DNA of 64,000 nucleotides from Cichorium intybus (Eukaryota; Streptophyta; Magnoliopsida; Asterales; Asteraceae): positions 60,871,354-60,935,353 of the forward strand of contig CM042011.1 in NCBI GenBank assembly GCA_023525715.1, given 5' to 3'. Of the stretch, positions 1-10,514 are shown piece by piece (the stretch's first letter is position 1; every line of letters starts with the position of its first letter). The notes under the pieces were generated by a model that did no database searches, was not told where the DNA came from, and saw only the letters and a list, made by a program, of their open reading frames with translations. The position numbers and the translations under genes were made by a program.

Positions 1-56
1 CAGCAGCAGCTGACCATCTTCAGTATAAGCATCAGCTGATCAGCTTCGGTATCATT

Positions 57-115
57 ATCAGTATCAGTATCAGTATCAGTATCAGTATCAGTATCAGTAT
101 CAGTATCAGTATCAG
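57..115. repeat. (TATCAG)n hexanucleotide microsatellite
   Basis: About ten perfect tandem copies of TATCAG, flanked by looser TCAGCTGATCAG palindromic sequence. A simple-sequence repeat with no coding signal on either strand. Confidence 0.95.
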
Positions 116-860
116 CTGATCAGCTTCAGCACTTCACTCTATTTAGCTCCAAGGACAACAAATGAGACATACTTAGCTATACTATGATCGACAGCCTCAA
201 TCTCTAACAGCACCAACATTCACAGTATAAAAAAAATATTGTCTGACAGCTCAGCTTGTCTAAGTATAATATTTACAGTTATTTAGACAAGACTGATTGT
301 CAACAATGAGCAGTGTAAACATAACTATCTAATACAAATTGACATCATCAAATCTATACAATATATTCCCAACAGATTGTGACATGTATCCAGGGAAGGG
401 AACATTGACAAGGGATAGTAGGAGAGTTGATTGGACCATTGCCACTAAAAGACCTTCTAACGACTTAGAGACCTGAGGATTAGATTACCCTATAGATTCT
501 GTGCATTAAAGTATATGCATTAAAGTATATGCTTGATTCTCTGCCATGACTCTTGTGTACCTTTTGTGACATCCAATAATACACCAAACCATATATTTTG
601 AAAAACAAATAGGACATGTTTTCGTTTAACTTTGATTTTATCATGTATTTAAATGTTGTATGAATTGGGTCGTTACATTAAAGTCGTCCTTCTAACATAT
701 AACATAGCCATGTACCAACTTGATAAAATATATCTGTAATCCCGACTAATGGAAGAAGTCTCGACTTATTATAATTGTTCGACTGATAACACATAATCTT
801 TTACTACAGGACCCCTTAAGTCTTTAATATCATCAAGTGAAATTGGGATATTTCAAAAAA
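116..860. other. Non-coding, no gene seen
   Basis: AT-rich sequence with stops in all frames. The only structured piece is the short LTR-like fragment at 565-677, listed separately. Confidence 0.6.
565..677. repeat. Short LTR-like fragment (Tekay-type ends)
   Basis: The piece opens with TGTGACATCC and closes with GGGTCGTTACA, the same ends as the 3-kb solo LTR at 14185-17213, but only 113 bp separate them. The flanks (CCTTT and TTAAA) do not form a target duplication. It is best read as an internally deleted LTR remnant; chance resemblance is possible. Confidence 0.35.
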
Positions 861-2392
861 CTAGTTCAAAATATCACTTAATTTGTTTTTTGATGAACAT
901 TTTCGGATTTTGGGGGTTTCCCCGAACCCGAGGTCTAATTGAAGAAGATGAAGAAGTGATAATATTCCTAGTTTAGTTGAGGCTTGGTAGCTAGAATTGA
1001 TGCTAAAACTTGATAATCCACTCTTAGATCACTAGAGTTTTCTTCAAATCGCCATGAGAGCCTAACCTGTTCTCTAAACCTTGCTACATCCAAATGAAGA
1101 AGAAAGAGAGCTAGTTGACTTATGTAAGTTTGTCTATTGTCCACTTAAACCCCTGTAATTTATCTTTTTTTACCTAGTTACTAAATGAAGTTACTAAGGG
1201 TCAACCAAATTACAATGTTCACAAATTAATATCCTATATTAATTTTATTTAATTCTAAGTCAAATCTAGGTCAATAGTAGTTAAAGTCAACTTTGGCCAA
1301 CTTGATACTTATAGTCCGTATTTTCATAAATGTCTCAAAATAGTACCAAAACCCATTTGTAACTTAGAAAACTCATAGTTAATATTTAATTAATTATTTT
1401 TAACATTATTAGTCCCTAAATTGTCTATTTTTCCTAAATGCTAAGTTTCAAGAATTTGAGTATTTTAGTCCCTCATCTCAAATTTTATTGTTAGCTAAGG
1501 AATAGCATCTAAATGACTTTATTCTTCTTAATATAAACTTTTTCTAAATATTTTTAATTTTTATTCAATTTTCGTAATTTTATTTAGTTTATTTTACAAA
1601 ATTTTATTTTTCCCACATAAAAGGACCAAACGCAAGATATATGAAGGCTTGTGGTGGTGGATGGAGACGAATCCTGTGGTTTTGCGAGGTTATTTGAGGT
1701 TGAAGCCAAGAGGAGATGGGAGGGAAGAGAGGTGGCAGCAGATAATGGGAGGAATTAGGGTTTGTGTCTAGCTTTCTGCTCTCTAAGTTTCCCCACCTCC
1801 TCTATTTATAGTTGAGGTATCCTTAGGATTTTTAACGCACAATCAATGTTGGATATTTTAAAGCCCGTTATCAGTCTAAACTCTAAATAAGTGATTACAC
1901 TTATTACTTATCAAATTTTGACTTATCCCATTTAGCCCATTTTTAGTTTCTCGTTAATTTAAATTAACAAACTAGTCGCTTATAATTCCGCCTTTGATTA
2001 TCTTGTCATTGATAATGCTTTGTGTGTAACCTAAAAGGAATATAATATTTACAGAAATATCTTGTACTTATTGAGACAATGAACATTTTTCCAACATAAT
2101 AGACTAAATATATATATTTATATTCAATGACATGGAAGTCGGTTAGTCTAGAAGCCAATAGTTATATAACGTATGTCCATTCACCGATAGAAGTGTGTGT
2201 GAAATCTTCACTAGAAGTCGCCACTAGTTCCTGTTAGCTATTGTTATGTGTAAACGCTTGGACATAAACATGCATTGTCATTCATTGTTCACATCTTCTA
2301 TTCATCGAACAATATCATACTAAAATCTTATATTCACAAAAACCTTCTATCATGTATTAAGAAGGATCATTTCAAGAACTTATGTTCTAACA
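861..2392 (-). repeat. Probable long Copia LTR remnant, minus strand
   Basis: Read on the minus strand, the sequence starting at 2392 opens with TGTTAGAAC. It is directly preceded by a purine-rich tract (2393-2405, AGGGGAAGAA core) like the polypurine tract before a 3' LTR. A TATA box (TATAAATAG, about 1802-1810 on the minus strand) lies within an otherwise AT-rich region, followed by a leader-like stretch. This fits a long-LTR Copia of the SIRE/Angela type. The distal LTR end is not clear, so the left coordinate is approximate, and no partner LTR is in the window. Confidence 0.4.
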
Positions 2393-2405
2393 TTCTTCCC
2401 CTAAG

Positions 2406-3388
2406 TGAGAGATGCTATGATGAACATTATACATTCAAACAATGTTTCTATACAAACTAAAGCCTTTTACTCCGAAATTTCAATTGCCTTGTACACCCAT
2501 CGTCTAGAATCCTTCCACCATTCTAGAAATCCAAAATTTTCTTCTTTGATTCATCTTTGCCTTTTACCATCTCTATGATATAGATAATACCATTATAGAA
2601 AGAATTTATAAACTTCTCTTTCTCAATCAACCTAAAATTTACCATATTTCCCTCGTCTTTCTTTTAAAAGGAACTCTTAACTTAGGTGATTCAGTTGGAG
2701 TTCTATTTTGATAGTATTCTATACCATCCATTTTCAAGTTAGGTCATCAACTTTCATCCCTTAACTAATTTGTACAACTTTGCATAATTTTGTCAAAAAC
2801 CATTCGCATATTCAAACAAGAAATTTCTCACTTTAGCATTCTTTTCTTATGCTCTTTATTTCTTATAGCAAATAATCCATAAAGAGCTCTGATGTCACTT
2901 GAATTCATCTTAGGGATACATATTTTTGTGAAAGTTTCTTTAAAAGAATTAGTATCTATTAGATATTCTTTAGGTAATGGTAGTTATCCTAAAAAATTAT
3001 ATTGACGGACTAAACATCTTTCTTGTCATTAGAAAATTTATAGTAGAACCATAAGAGTCTTTCTTCTTCTTTGAAATCGTCTATTCTATTGTCTCTATTG
3101 AAAATTGACAATTTCTTAGCATTTGTAGGTGTAAGGATATCAAATTATTTCACGTTATTATCATGCTTTGCAATGTTCCGAAGGAATGTTCTCTTGTTGA
3201 TTTATTCTTCTTCCAGAATTAGGAGTAATATCAAATTCAAGTTCTTTTTCACCGGCTTCTTCTACCTTTTTATTTTTTTGATCAACACGAGTTTTCTTAT
3301 GCTATGTTCTCAAGTGGAATTAAGGGCTGGAATCGAAGTATCGGGGATGTAATCACACTTGTAACTTGTTCTTGAGATTTGTTTTAGA
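2406..3388. other. Degenerate sequence next to the Copia LTR remnant
   Basis: If the LTR call at 861-2392 is right, this would be the 3' internal end of that element. The minus strand around 3071-3352 can be read as a charged, Lys/Glu-rich peptide broken by stops, but I recognise no domain. No host gene is visible. Confidence 0.4.
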
Positions 3389-3699
3389 GAAGGGAGGGGA
3401 ACGGATAGTTAGGAAGGGAAGGAGAGGTAAAGAGATGTTGAATTTCATCGATCCAAAAGTGGGCCGGTTATGAGGGGAAGTGGAGAAGAGTCACTTTTTG
3501 ACAAAATTACCCTTACTATTCACCTTCATCTCCATTAATTCATGTACCATTAATGTAAATTTAATTCCATCCTCTTCCATTCCCCTCTAACTCAGGAACA
3601 CAAATATCTCCATGTATTTCGCTTCCATTTACTTCCATTCCTTCTCTTCTCTTCTCTTCTCTTCTCTTCTATTCCTTTCACTTCCCTTCCATTCCCTTC
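3389..3699. repeat. Possible foldback MITE with GAAGGGA ends
   Basis: The left end has purine-rich GAAGGGAGGGGAA-like runs. The right end is the complementary pyrimidine-rich CATTCCCTTC sequence, including a (TCTTC)n tract at 3645-3671. About 310 bp lie between the ends. The arms pair only loosely because both are low-complexity, and I could not define a target duplication. Confidence 0.35.
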
Positions 3700-4180
3700 G
3701 ATCAATTAAAAAACTTAAGAATATAGTGTTAGCAAGTGACTTCTGCCTTTTTCTTTTCCCTTCTCAGTTTGAGCTCTTTTTTCTTGTTCCTTCAACCGTA
3801 GTTTTTGAGCCAACTTCTTATCTACTGCAACTTTTTCTTCATCTACACATTTTGCTTGTGCTTTACGTCTTTTAATCTTATTAAGAACAACTTGTTATAT
3901 ATGGTTTTTCTTATCTGACCTTTCTATTTGGTATTAACATCATGAGGTGGTTTAGACCTAACCGAAACCAAACCATAAGCCTTTGGTTAATGAAAATCAG
4001 ATGCCACACCACCGCTTTCAGAAATAGTTTGGGTTTAATTTAGTTGTTATAATAAATAATGACTTGATAATAATAATGAGGGTTGAACCTCGTATAAATA
4101 AGGTTACAAATTAGGTTTTTGACCTAATTAACTTAAACCCTAATAGCCTAATCTAAACCCTAATAGGTATTTGCTAATCC
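3700..4180. other. Non-coding, no gene seen
   Basis: AT-rich sequence without a recognisable domain or element end. It is the host sequence into which the SINE at 4199-4414 inserted. Confidence 0.5.
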
Positions 4181-4198
4181 TAATCACTAACATTAATG

Positions 4199-4414
4199 CC
4201 AATGACCTCCAGCTTAGCTGGGAAGAGGCACCGGGTTATATACCCATGTGGGTGGAGGTCGTGAATTCTACTCCAACTAATCTGATGTGGGGGATTTTCC
4301 CAGGAGAGGCGAATTATGGGGGAGGAAATGGAGGCGATTGCGGCCTGCCCGGTTACCGGATCCACTCTAACGTTCCGAAGTACTCCAAATTATTATCCGC
4401 CGTTTCCAAAAAAA
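4199..4414 (+). mobile_element. SINE with 18-bp target site duplication
   Basis: A 216-bp insert is bounded by an exact 18-bp direct repeat, TAATCACTAACATTAATG, at 4181-4198 and 4415-4432. It is far more GC-rich than its surroundings. It carries a weak A-box-like segment near 4215 and a B-box-like GGTCGTGAATTC near 4257, as in tRNA-derived SINEs. It ends in GCCGTTTCC plus poly(A), the same tail as the LINE that ends at 10203. A 5'-truncated LINE is the alternative, but the body does not resemble that LINE's 3' region. Insertion by target-primed reverse transcription is clear; the exact SINE class is inferred. Confidence 0.7.
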
Positions 4415-4944
4415 TAATCACTAACATTAATGACTCGGTTATATTGGTTAATTCAGTTAAAGTAGGTTTTTGGTTTTTATGTTCATCTCTGTTAACTATT
4501 AACAGATATATAGATTTTATTTTGACGCTAACATAAATATGTTCGTTAAAGTAAAATTTCAACCTTCAACGATCATGGCTGGAAAACGAAACATTGGAGA
4601 AAGCAAAGAAGGACATTGTCCAAATTTATCACACATCTTCACAGAAATGTCCCATTCATCCATGTTCAATTGCGGCAGCCTTTATCCATACTCCGTGTTT
4701 ACTTCATTTCAAGGAATTAGCAGCATGAAATTGTAAGCATCACTTGCTTCCCTCTGTCTTGTTTCGTTCATAGCATGATACATTAATTGGAACGATCTTC
4801 TAAGGGGATGTGAGATCGCACACAGCATGCTAATTTATGATATGTCACACCATGTGCTTTTAAATGATCTAATTTCCAGTTGAACACCTACGTACCATTA
4901 GCGTTTACATAAGTTGATATATACTTCAGTTTTGAAAGGTGAAG

Positions 4945-6716
4945 ATGAATCGCCAACCACCTAATAGCGAGGAATGGACGGAGGTCCGGCGTAGAAGATT
5001 GAAACCGGTGATCACCACTTACTTTGCTTCCGGTATACCAGATAGGATCACAACCGGAGACGTGGCCAAGGTTTTCGCTCCTTTTGGGAAGCTTTCTGAT
5101 GTATATGTTGCGAGGAAGAGAGACACGGGGGGAAAACTCTTCGCATTCATCAAATTTGAAGGAGTTGGCGATGAAAAAGAACTGGAAAGGAGGTTACAAG
5201 GAGTGAAGATTCAGGGGATTACGCTTACAATCAATATTGCAAGGTATCAAAGGAAAGAGATCAATCCGAAGATTCCCACCCACCATCATCATGGAAGCTT
5301 CATTCGACCGAACACAGGTAATCGCTACAATCCAGTAACAGGGCACAAAACTTTCGCAGATGCTGTTAGAGGCAATAACGAACAGACCCCAACAAACCCA
5401 ATACAGATAAACTCGGATACCACCCTCCGTTCTTGGTTGAGCGGGCCGGTCCTTATTGGTGTCGCACTCAGTCTGAATCATCTGGGTACTTTTCATGATT
5501 ACATGGATGCGGGAATAAAGTCAAAATACTTAGGGGGACCACCCTTGCATTAGAATTCTCAAGCAAAGGAAGAGCCATATGTTTCCTGGAAAACGTAGTG
5601 TAATGGAAAGAATGGTTTAGTGAGTTACAGTTCCCAGACCAGTTGAACATCCCATACGAGCGTCTTGCATGGATCAAGATTATCGGCCTTCCCTTGGAGC
5701 TGTGGGATGAGGCGAACTTCTCATCCATTGCTGCAAGGTTTGGGAAAGTAATATGCCCATTTGACTTCATACATGATTGATCGGACTGGTCCATGGGCAA
5801 GGTAGGGATACTTACGTCCACTTTGAAGTGCTTTAATGAAGAAGTCGTGGTAAGTGCAAATGGCAAATCATTCCGTATCGGAGTAATAGAATATTCGGAC
5901 TGTTGGTCTCCATTTAAGGAATGCCCATTCGATAAAACGATTGAATCAGAAACGGAGTTAGAAGACGACGATGATGATGATATGGAAGATATAGAAGATT
6001 GCGATGGCATCTCTGATACGTGGGAAGCAAGGGTAGGAGAAGAACCGGCGGAAGAAGGTGAATTCCGGCCGGATGATAATAATCCTGCTAATTTGTCCAC
6101 TGGTGGGACCGAGATGGCTGAATCTCCGGTGAGTATGGGGAATCGGAAACACAACTCGACGACTGGGGGCAACCAATCATTAATTAATGAAGTCGAAGAG
6201 TCACCTGGGGAATCTCGTGACACGGGGAATCAAAAGGGTACCGAACCAGGAGGTGAGCACGTGCAAAAAGAAAACAGTGATAAAAACAATTCGGAAAAAA
6301 ATGGATCAAATGATGGGCCGGGTAATAAATTGATATCTCTGGGCTGTTTTGGGCCCTTCCCTAGCAAAATGATATTTGGAATGACGGAGAGTGCAATAAG
6401 CCCAAATCAAGGGATAGAGAGACCCAATAACAAAAGGGCTAAAAGGAGGCGTGCAGATAGTGCGGGTCGTAGTTGCTCCCCTCGTGACCGATTAAATGAA
6501 GAACGCACGAAGCAAACACAGGATAATCACATAGACCTAAATGTCAATCCCCAAAAGTCGATTAGTTCCACCTCAGAGTTAAGCAACAATAGCACGGAGG
6601 AGATCAGCAATACCATTAAAATTGGAGCTGAGGTGGGGTTCCAAATAGAAGAAAGAGATGCTGTGGTTCTTGCTGAAGCAATTGGGGATAATGGAGGTAA
6701 AAAGACAGCATCATGA
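4945..6716 (+). pseudogene. LINE ORF1 (RRM RNA-binding protein), frameshifted
   Basis: ORF1 proteins of plant L1-type LINEs coat the element RNA. The ATG at 4945 opens a frame with an RNA-recognition motif at about residues 27-95. RNP2-like YFASGIP and RNP1-like KLFAFIKF are readable, followed by a basic stretch. The frame runs to 5553. The conserved continuation (IIGLPLELWDEANF region, about 5634-5777) is in another frame, so an indel lies near 5550-5630. A TGA stops it at about 5775-5777. The downstream 5793-6716 portion is an acidic, Asp/Glu- and Asn-rich tail with basic clusters. The stop codon at 6714-6716 overlaps the ORF2 ATG. Confidence 0.85.
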
Positions 6717-9700
6717 ATTGCATCTCGTTAAACATTAGAGGCATGGGAGATACGGAGAAAGTTAATTGGGTTAGAAGATTGAAATCGAGCTTGAAGGTCA
6801 ATTTCGTTGGAATTCAGGAAACTTGGATGGGGGATTACGGAAAAATCAACACTCGAGGGTGTTGGGATTCTGATGATTTCGAATATGAAGGTGTGGACGC
6901 ATATGGACGCTCGGGTGGTCTTTTAAGCATTTGGAATAGACTTGTCTTCAGCAAATCACAGGTAATCAAGTCAAGATATTACTTAATAGTCATAGGGCGG
7001 TGGCAAGGTATATCAGACAACCTGATTTTCGCAAACATATATGGACCGCAAGAACCGATTGAAAAAGCTAGATTATGGTCAGAGGTGCTACAAATTAAAC
7101 GTAATTTTCCTAGAGTATGGGTGGTCTTTGGTGCTAAAATTCATCCATGATGCTGGGCTTCACGATTTCAACATGGGCGGGCAAAAATTCACATATTTCT
7201 GTCGTGATGGTGCTAAACTGAGTAAGTTAGATCGGTTTCTTGTGTGTTCAAATTTTCTTGCTGCTTTCCCTCTTGCCAAAGTCACTGCTCACCCTCGTGA
7301 GATGTCTGAACACTGCCCCATATCTCTTATTTCCTTCGTGGGTGACTTTGGACCCCCCCCCCCCCCCTTCAAACTTTTCAATTCTTGGTTGGAAAAGGAA
7401 GGTTTTGCTGCTCTTGTGGAAAACTCGTGGCGTGGATTTCAGGGCTTTGGTAATGCGGATTCATATCTTCTTGCCAAGTTCAGATCTCTAAAAAACAACA
7501 TAAAAGGGTGGATTAGAAACAAAAGACAGGTGGAACAAAAACAGGCTACTGATCTGCGAGCCCTAATCAGTAAGCTAGACAGGTGTTCAGAGGAAAGGTC
7601 TCTTTCAGAAATTGAGTGTAAAGAAAGGAATAACGCGATGCGCCGATTAGTTGATTTTGAACGATCGAACTCTCTTGATCTGCGACAAAAGGCTAGACTC
7701 CGATGGTTGGTGGATGGCGATGAGAACTCTAAATTCTTTCATGGTGTAATAAATAACAAAAACAGAAGAAACCGGATACATGGGCTAACGATTGATGGCA
7801 GATGGACGGAGGATGTTGGTGAAATCAAAGGCGAGATTTTTAGATTTTTTCGAGACAAATTTCGTGAGCCTCATAAGTATCGACCGAAATTCAATAAACC
7901 CAACTTTCGATCGATTTCTCAGACATCGGCTGCCTTGATAGAAGAACCATTCACGATTGATGAAATACGGGCTGCAGTGTGGGGGTGCGGTGGTGACCGT
8001 GCGCCGGGTCCCGATGGTTACACGTTTAAATTCATCAAAACTTTCTGGAATATGTTAGCTACGGATATCATGAACTTTATTCGATTTTTTGAACACCACG
8101 GGCACCTCTCGAAGGGATGCAATTCTTCCTTTATTACTCTTGTGCCCAAAACAAAAGATCCAATGTCGCTCTCTGATTATCGGCCGATAAGCCTTATCGG
8201 TTGTATATACAAAATCCTTGCCAAAGCCCTTGCAGTCCGTCTTAAAAGTGTAATCGGTGAAGTGATTGGGGAGGTCCAATCGGCGTATGTTGCTGGAAGG
8301 AACATTCTAGACGGACCTCTCATGATCAATGAAATACACTCGTGGTTAAAAAAGTCAAAGAGAAAAGCCTTAATGTTCAAAGTAGACTTCGATAAGGCAT
8401 TTGACTCAATCAATTGGGGTTACTTAGAGTCCGTTCTTTCTCAAATGGGGTTTGGTGCAAAGTGGCGAAGTTGGATAAATGGGTGCCTGCGGTCATCACG
8501 AGCATCGGTTCTGGTAAATGGATCCCCGACCCAAGAATTTGATATCTCGAGGGGGGTAAGACAAGGCGACCCGTTATCCCCGTTCCTTTTCATAATTGCA
8601 ATGGAGGGCCTCAATGTTGCTATATCCTCGGCATGTGAAAAAGGAATTTATAAAGGTCTATCGATACCTAATGGTGGCCCTACGATATCTCATCTTTTCT
8701 ATGCGGATGACGCAATCTTTGTCGGCGAGTGGTCTCAACAAAATATCAAAAATCTCGCAAGGATACTTAGATGCTTTCACGCAACGTCCGGATTAAAGGT
8801 TAGCTTTGCAAAATCCAAAGTATATGGTGTGGGAGTTAATTGTGGAGAAATTGATAGATTTGCAGCCTCTCTCGGATGTACAGCAGGGACGTTCCCGTTT
8901 ATGTATCTTGGAGTCCCGGTAGGTGCGAACATGGGACTTAAAAGGAATTGGAAGCCAATCATTGATCGATTTTCTTCTAAGTTGTCATCATGGAAAGCTA
9001 AGACTTTATCACTAGGTGGTAGAGTCACTCTTGCTAAAGCCGTCCTTGGTGATTTGCCTACGTATTATTTCTCTTTATTCAAGGCACCAGAGGGTATACT
9101 AGAAGAACTTGAAAAGAAAAGGAGAAGATTTATTTGGGGAGGGAACGAGGATAAACGTAAAATATGTTGGGTCTCGTGGAAGAAGGTAATCGGCGACAAA
9201 TCAAAGAACGGTCTAGGATTGGGCTCGTTACGGGCACTTAATCTTAGCCTTCTAGTAAAATGGTGGTGGCGGTTGAGAAGAAACCCTCAAGATCTATGGA
9301 ACAAAACTATCACGGGAATTCACAATCTTGCCCGCAAGCCGGCACATTGTTTATCGAACAAAAGTATCTCGGGAGTATGGAACAATATTGCTTGTATAAA
9401 TAAGGTATTGGGCCAAGAAGGTTTAAGTTACAATGATCTGTTCAGGAAAGACGAAGCCTCAAACACATGGAATTGCAAATTAGCTCCTCATGGGGATTAC
9501 CAAGTTCACTTGCTTAGATACTTAGTGGATAACAAAGCACCAGGCGATCAAAATGGCTGTTGTACGTATTGGTCAAAAGAAATTCCTTTAAAAGTTTCTT
9601 GCTTCATTTGGAGAGCTGTTTCGGATGGATTGCCAACAAAGGAGGGGCTGGTAAAGAGGGGAATTTCCTGCCCATCTAACACTTGTGACACATGCAATAC

Positions 9701-10064
9701 GGAAATTGAAAACCGGGATCACGTATTGTTGGGATGTCGCTGGGCAAAGGATGTATGGGATCTGGTATCGAGCTGGTGCGGGTTCCGGTTGAACACTTCA
9801 CATCGTCTAGAAGATCTTCTCAACATGGCGGACGCTTGGGGCAGGGGGTCAAGTAAAAGAATGGTCGTGATGTGTATTCTCTATGGAGCGTTATGGAATA
9901 TTTGGAAGGCTAGGAACAAGAAGGTATTCCAGAAGTATTCACAACCCCCAGGATCGTTGGTCGAGCAGATCAAGTTGGAGGTTTTCAATTGGCTAAAACA
10001 TAGAGGCGGCCATGGCAATATCAATTGGATTCGGTGGAATTTAACTCCTGTTGCATGTGTGTAG
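6713..10064 (+). pseudogene. LINE ORF2 (endonuclease-reverse transcriptase) with endonuclease deletion
   Basis: The product would nick the target and reverse-transcribe the element RNA. The N-terminal frame (6713-7150) opens with the APE-type endonuclease motif SLNIRGMGD and includes IQETW. Just after the WVVFG sequence it changes frame, and the downstream part resumes at AGLHDFNMGGQKFTYF. The usual stretch with the GDFN motif is missing, so a deletion has removed part of the nuclease core. The rest is one frame to 10064. It has reverse transcriptase motifs DYRPISLIGCIYKI, FKVDFDKAFDS, GVRQGDPLSPFLF and the catalytic YADD, then the zf-RVT region with a Cys/His cluster near residues 900-930. 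A 15-base C run sits at 7353-7367. Confidence 0.93.
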
Positions 10065-10367
10065 TATAGTATCGCTTGTAATTGGTGGTTGGCTACTAAT
10101 TGTGGGTTGTCGGTAACTCGCCGGTCAACTTCGCAAACATTTGGTGTTTGGTATTTTTCTCTTTATTTATAATGTATTTGCCGTTTCCAAAAAAAAAAAA
10201 AAAATCTAATTTCCAGTTCGTTGATGTTCCTACAATAGCTTTCTCGGTTTTCCTGTTTCATACTTTGGATTTAAACTTTCCGACTTCTTTTCTTGTTTCT
10301 CTCGTCATAATGATGCATTAATTGGACATGCTTTTGTCAACTTCATGTTCATCTTCTCTATACTTTT

Positions 10368-10514
10368 TTCTGAAGTATCTAGCATTCAAACAAAAGCTGG
10401 AACCTTTCTTCAAGATGAAGGCAATTCTTTTGTTCTATCATATACAACAAAAGAATAGCCTTCCTCTTGAAGAAGTGTTCCACCTTCTTTTTGAATACCA
10501 GATACTTCACAGAA
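10368..10514 (+). ncRNA. Long foldback, MIRNA-precursor-like (copy A)
   Basis: Arms 10368-10434 and 10446-10514 are complementary across their whole length around an 11-nt loop. I count about nine unpaired or wobble positions and one 2-nt bulge, giving roughly 87% pairing. Size, arm length and small loop resemble a plant MIRNA precursor. The paralogous foldback at 26189-26335 in copy B is conserved and pairs slightly better. I do not recognise the arms as a known miRNA family. A foldback MITE is the main alternative, but no terminal repeats or target duplication bound it. Strand and transcription are unknown. Confidence 0.4.

Larger units (their letters stand above)
4882..10203 (+). mobile_element. 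L1-type LINE, full length but mutated
   Basis: A 5.3-kb non-LTR retrotransposon bounded by an exact 15-bp target duplication, ATCTAATTTCCAGTT, at 4867-4881 and 10204-10218. It ends in GCCGTTTCC plus about 16 A. The unoccupied target is seen once in copy B at 25914-25928, which confirms both ends. It has a short 5' UTR, ORF1 with an RNA-binding domain, and ORF2 with endonuclease, reverse transcriptase and a C-terminal zinc-finger region. ORF1 and ORF2 each carry frame changes, so this copy is not expected to be autonomous. Confidence 0.95.

Noticed and set aside
3071..3352. Hydrophobic 93-codon plus-strand frame
   Set aside because: Composition is that of AT-rich antisense sequence next to a Copia remnant; no family or gene context.
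4181..4432. 5'-truncated copy of the nearby LINE
   Set aside because: Only the last 9-10 bases plus poly(A) match; the body differs, so SINE is preferred.
10371..10390. miR395-like mature sequence at the foldback arm (CTGAAGTATCT start)
   Set aside because: Similarity to miR395 is limited to the first few bases; the rest does not match.
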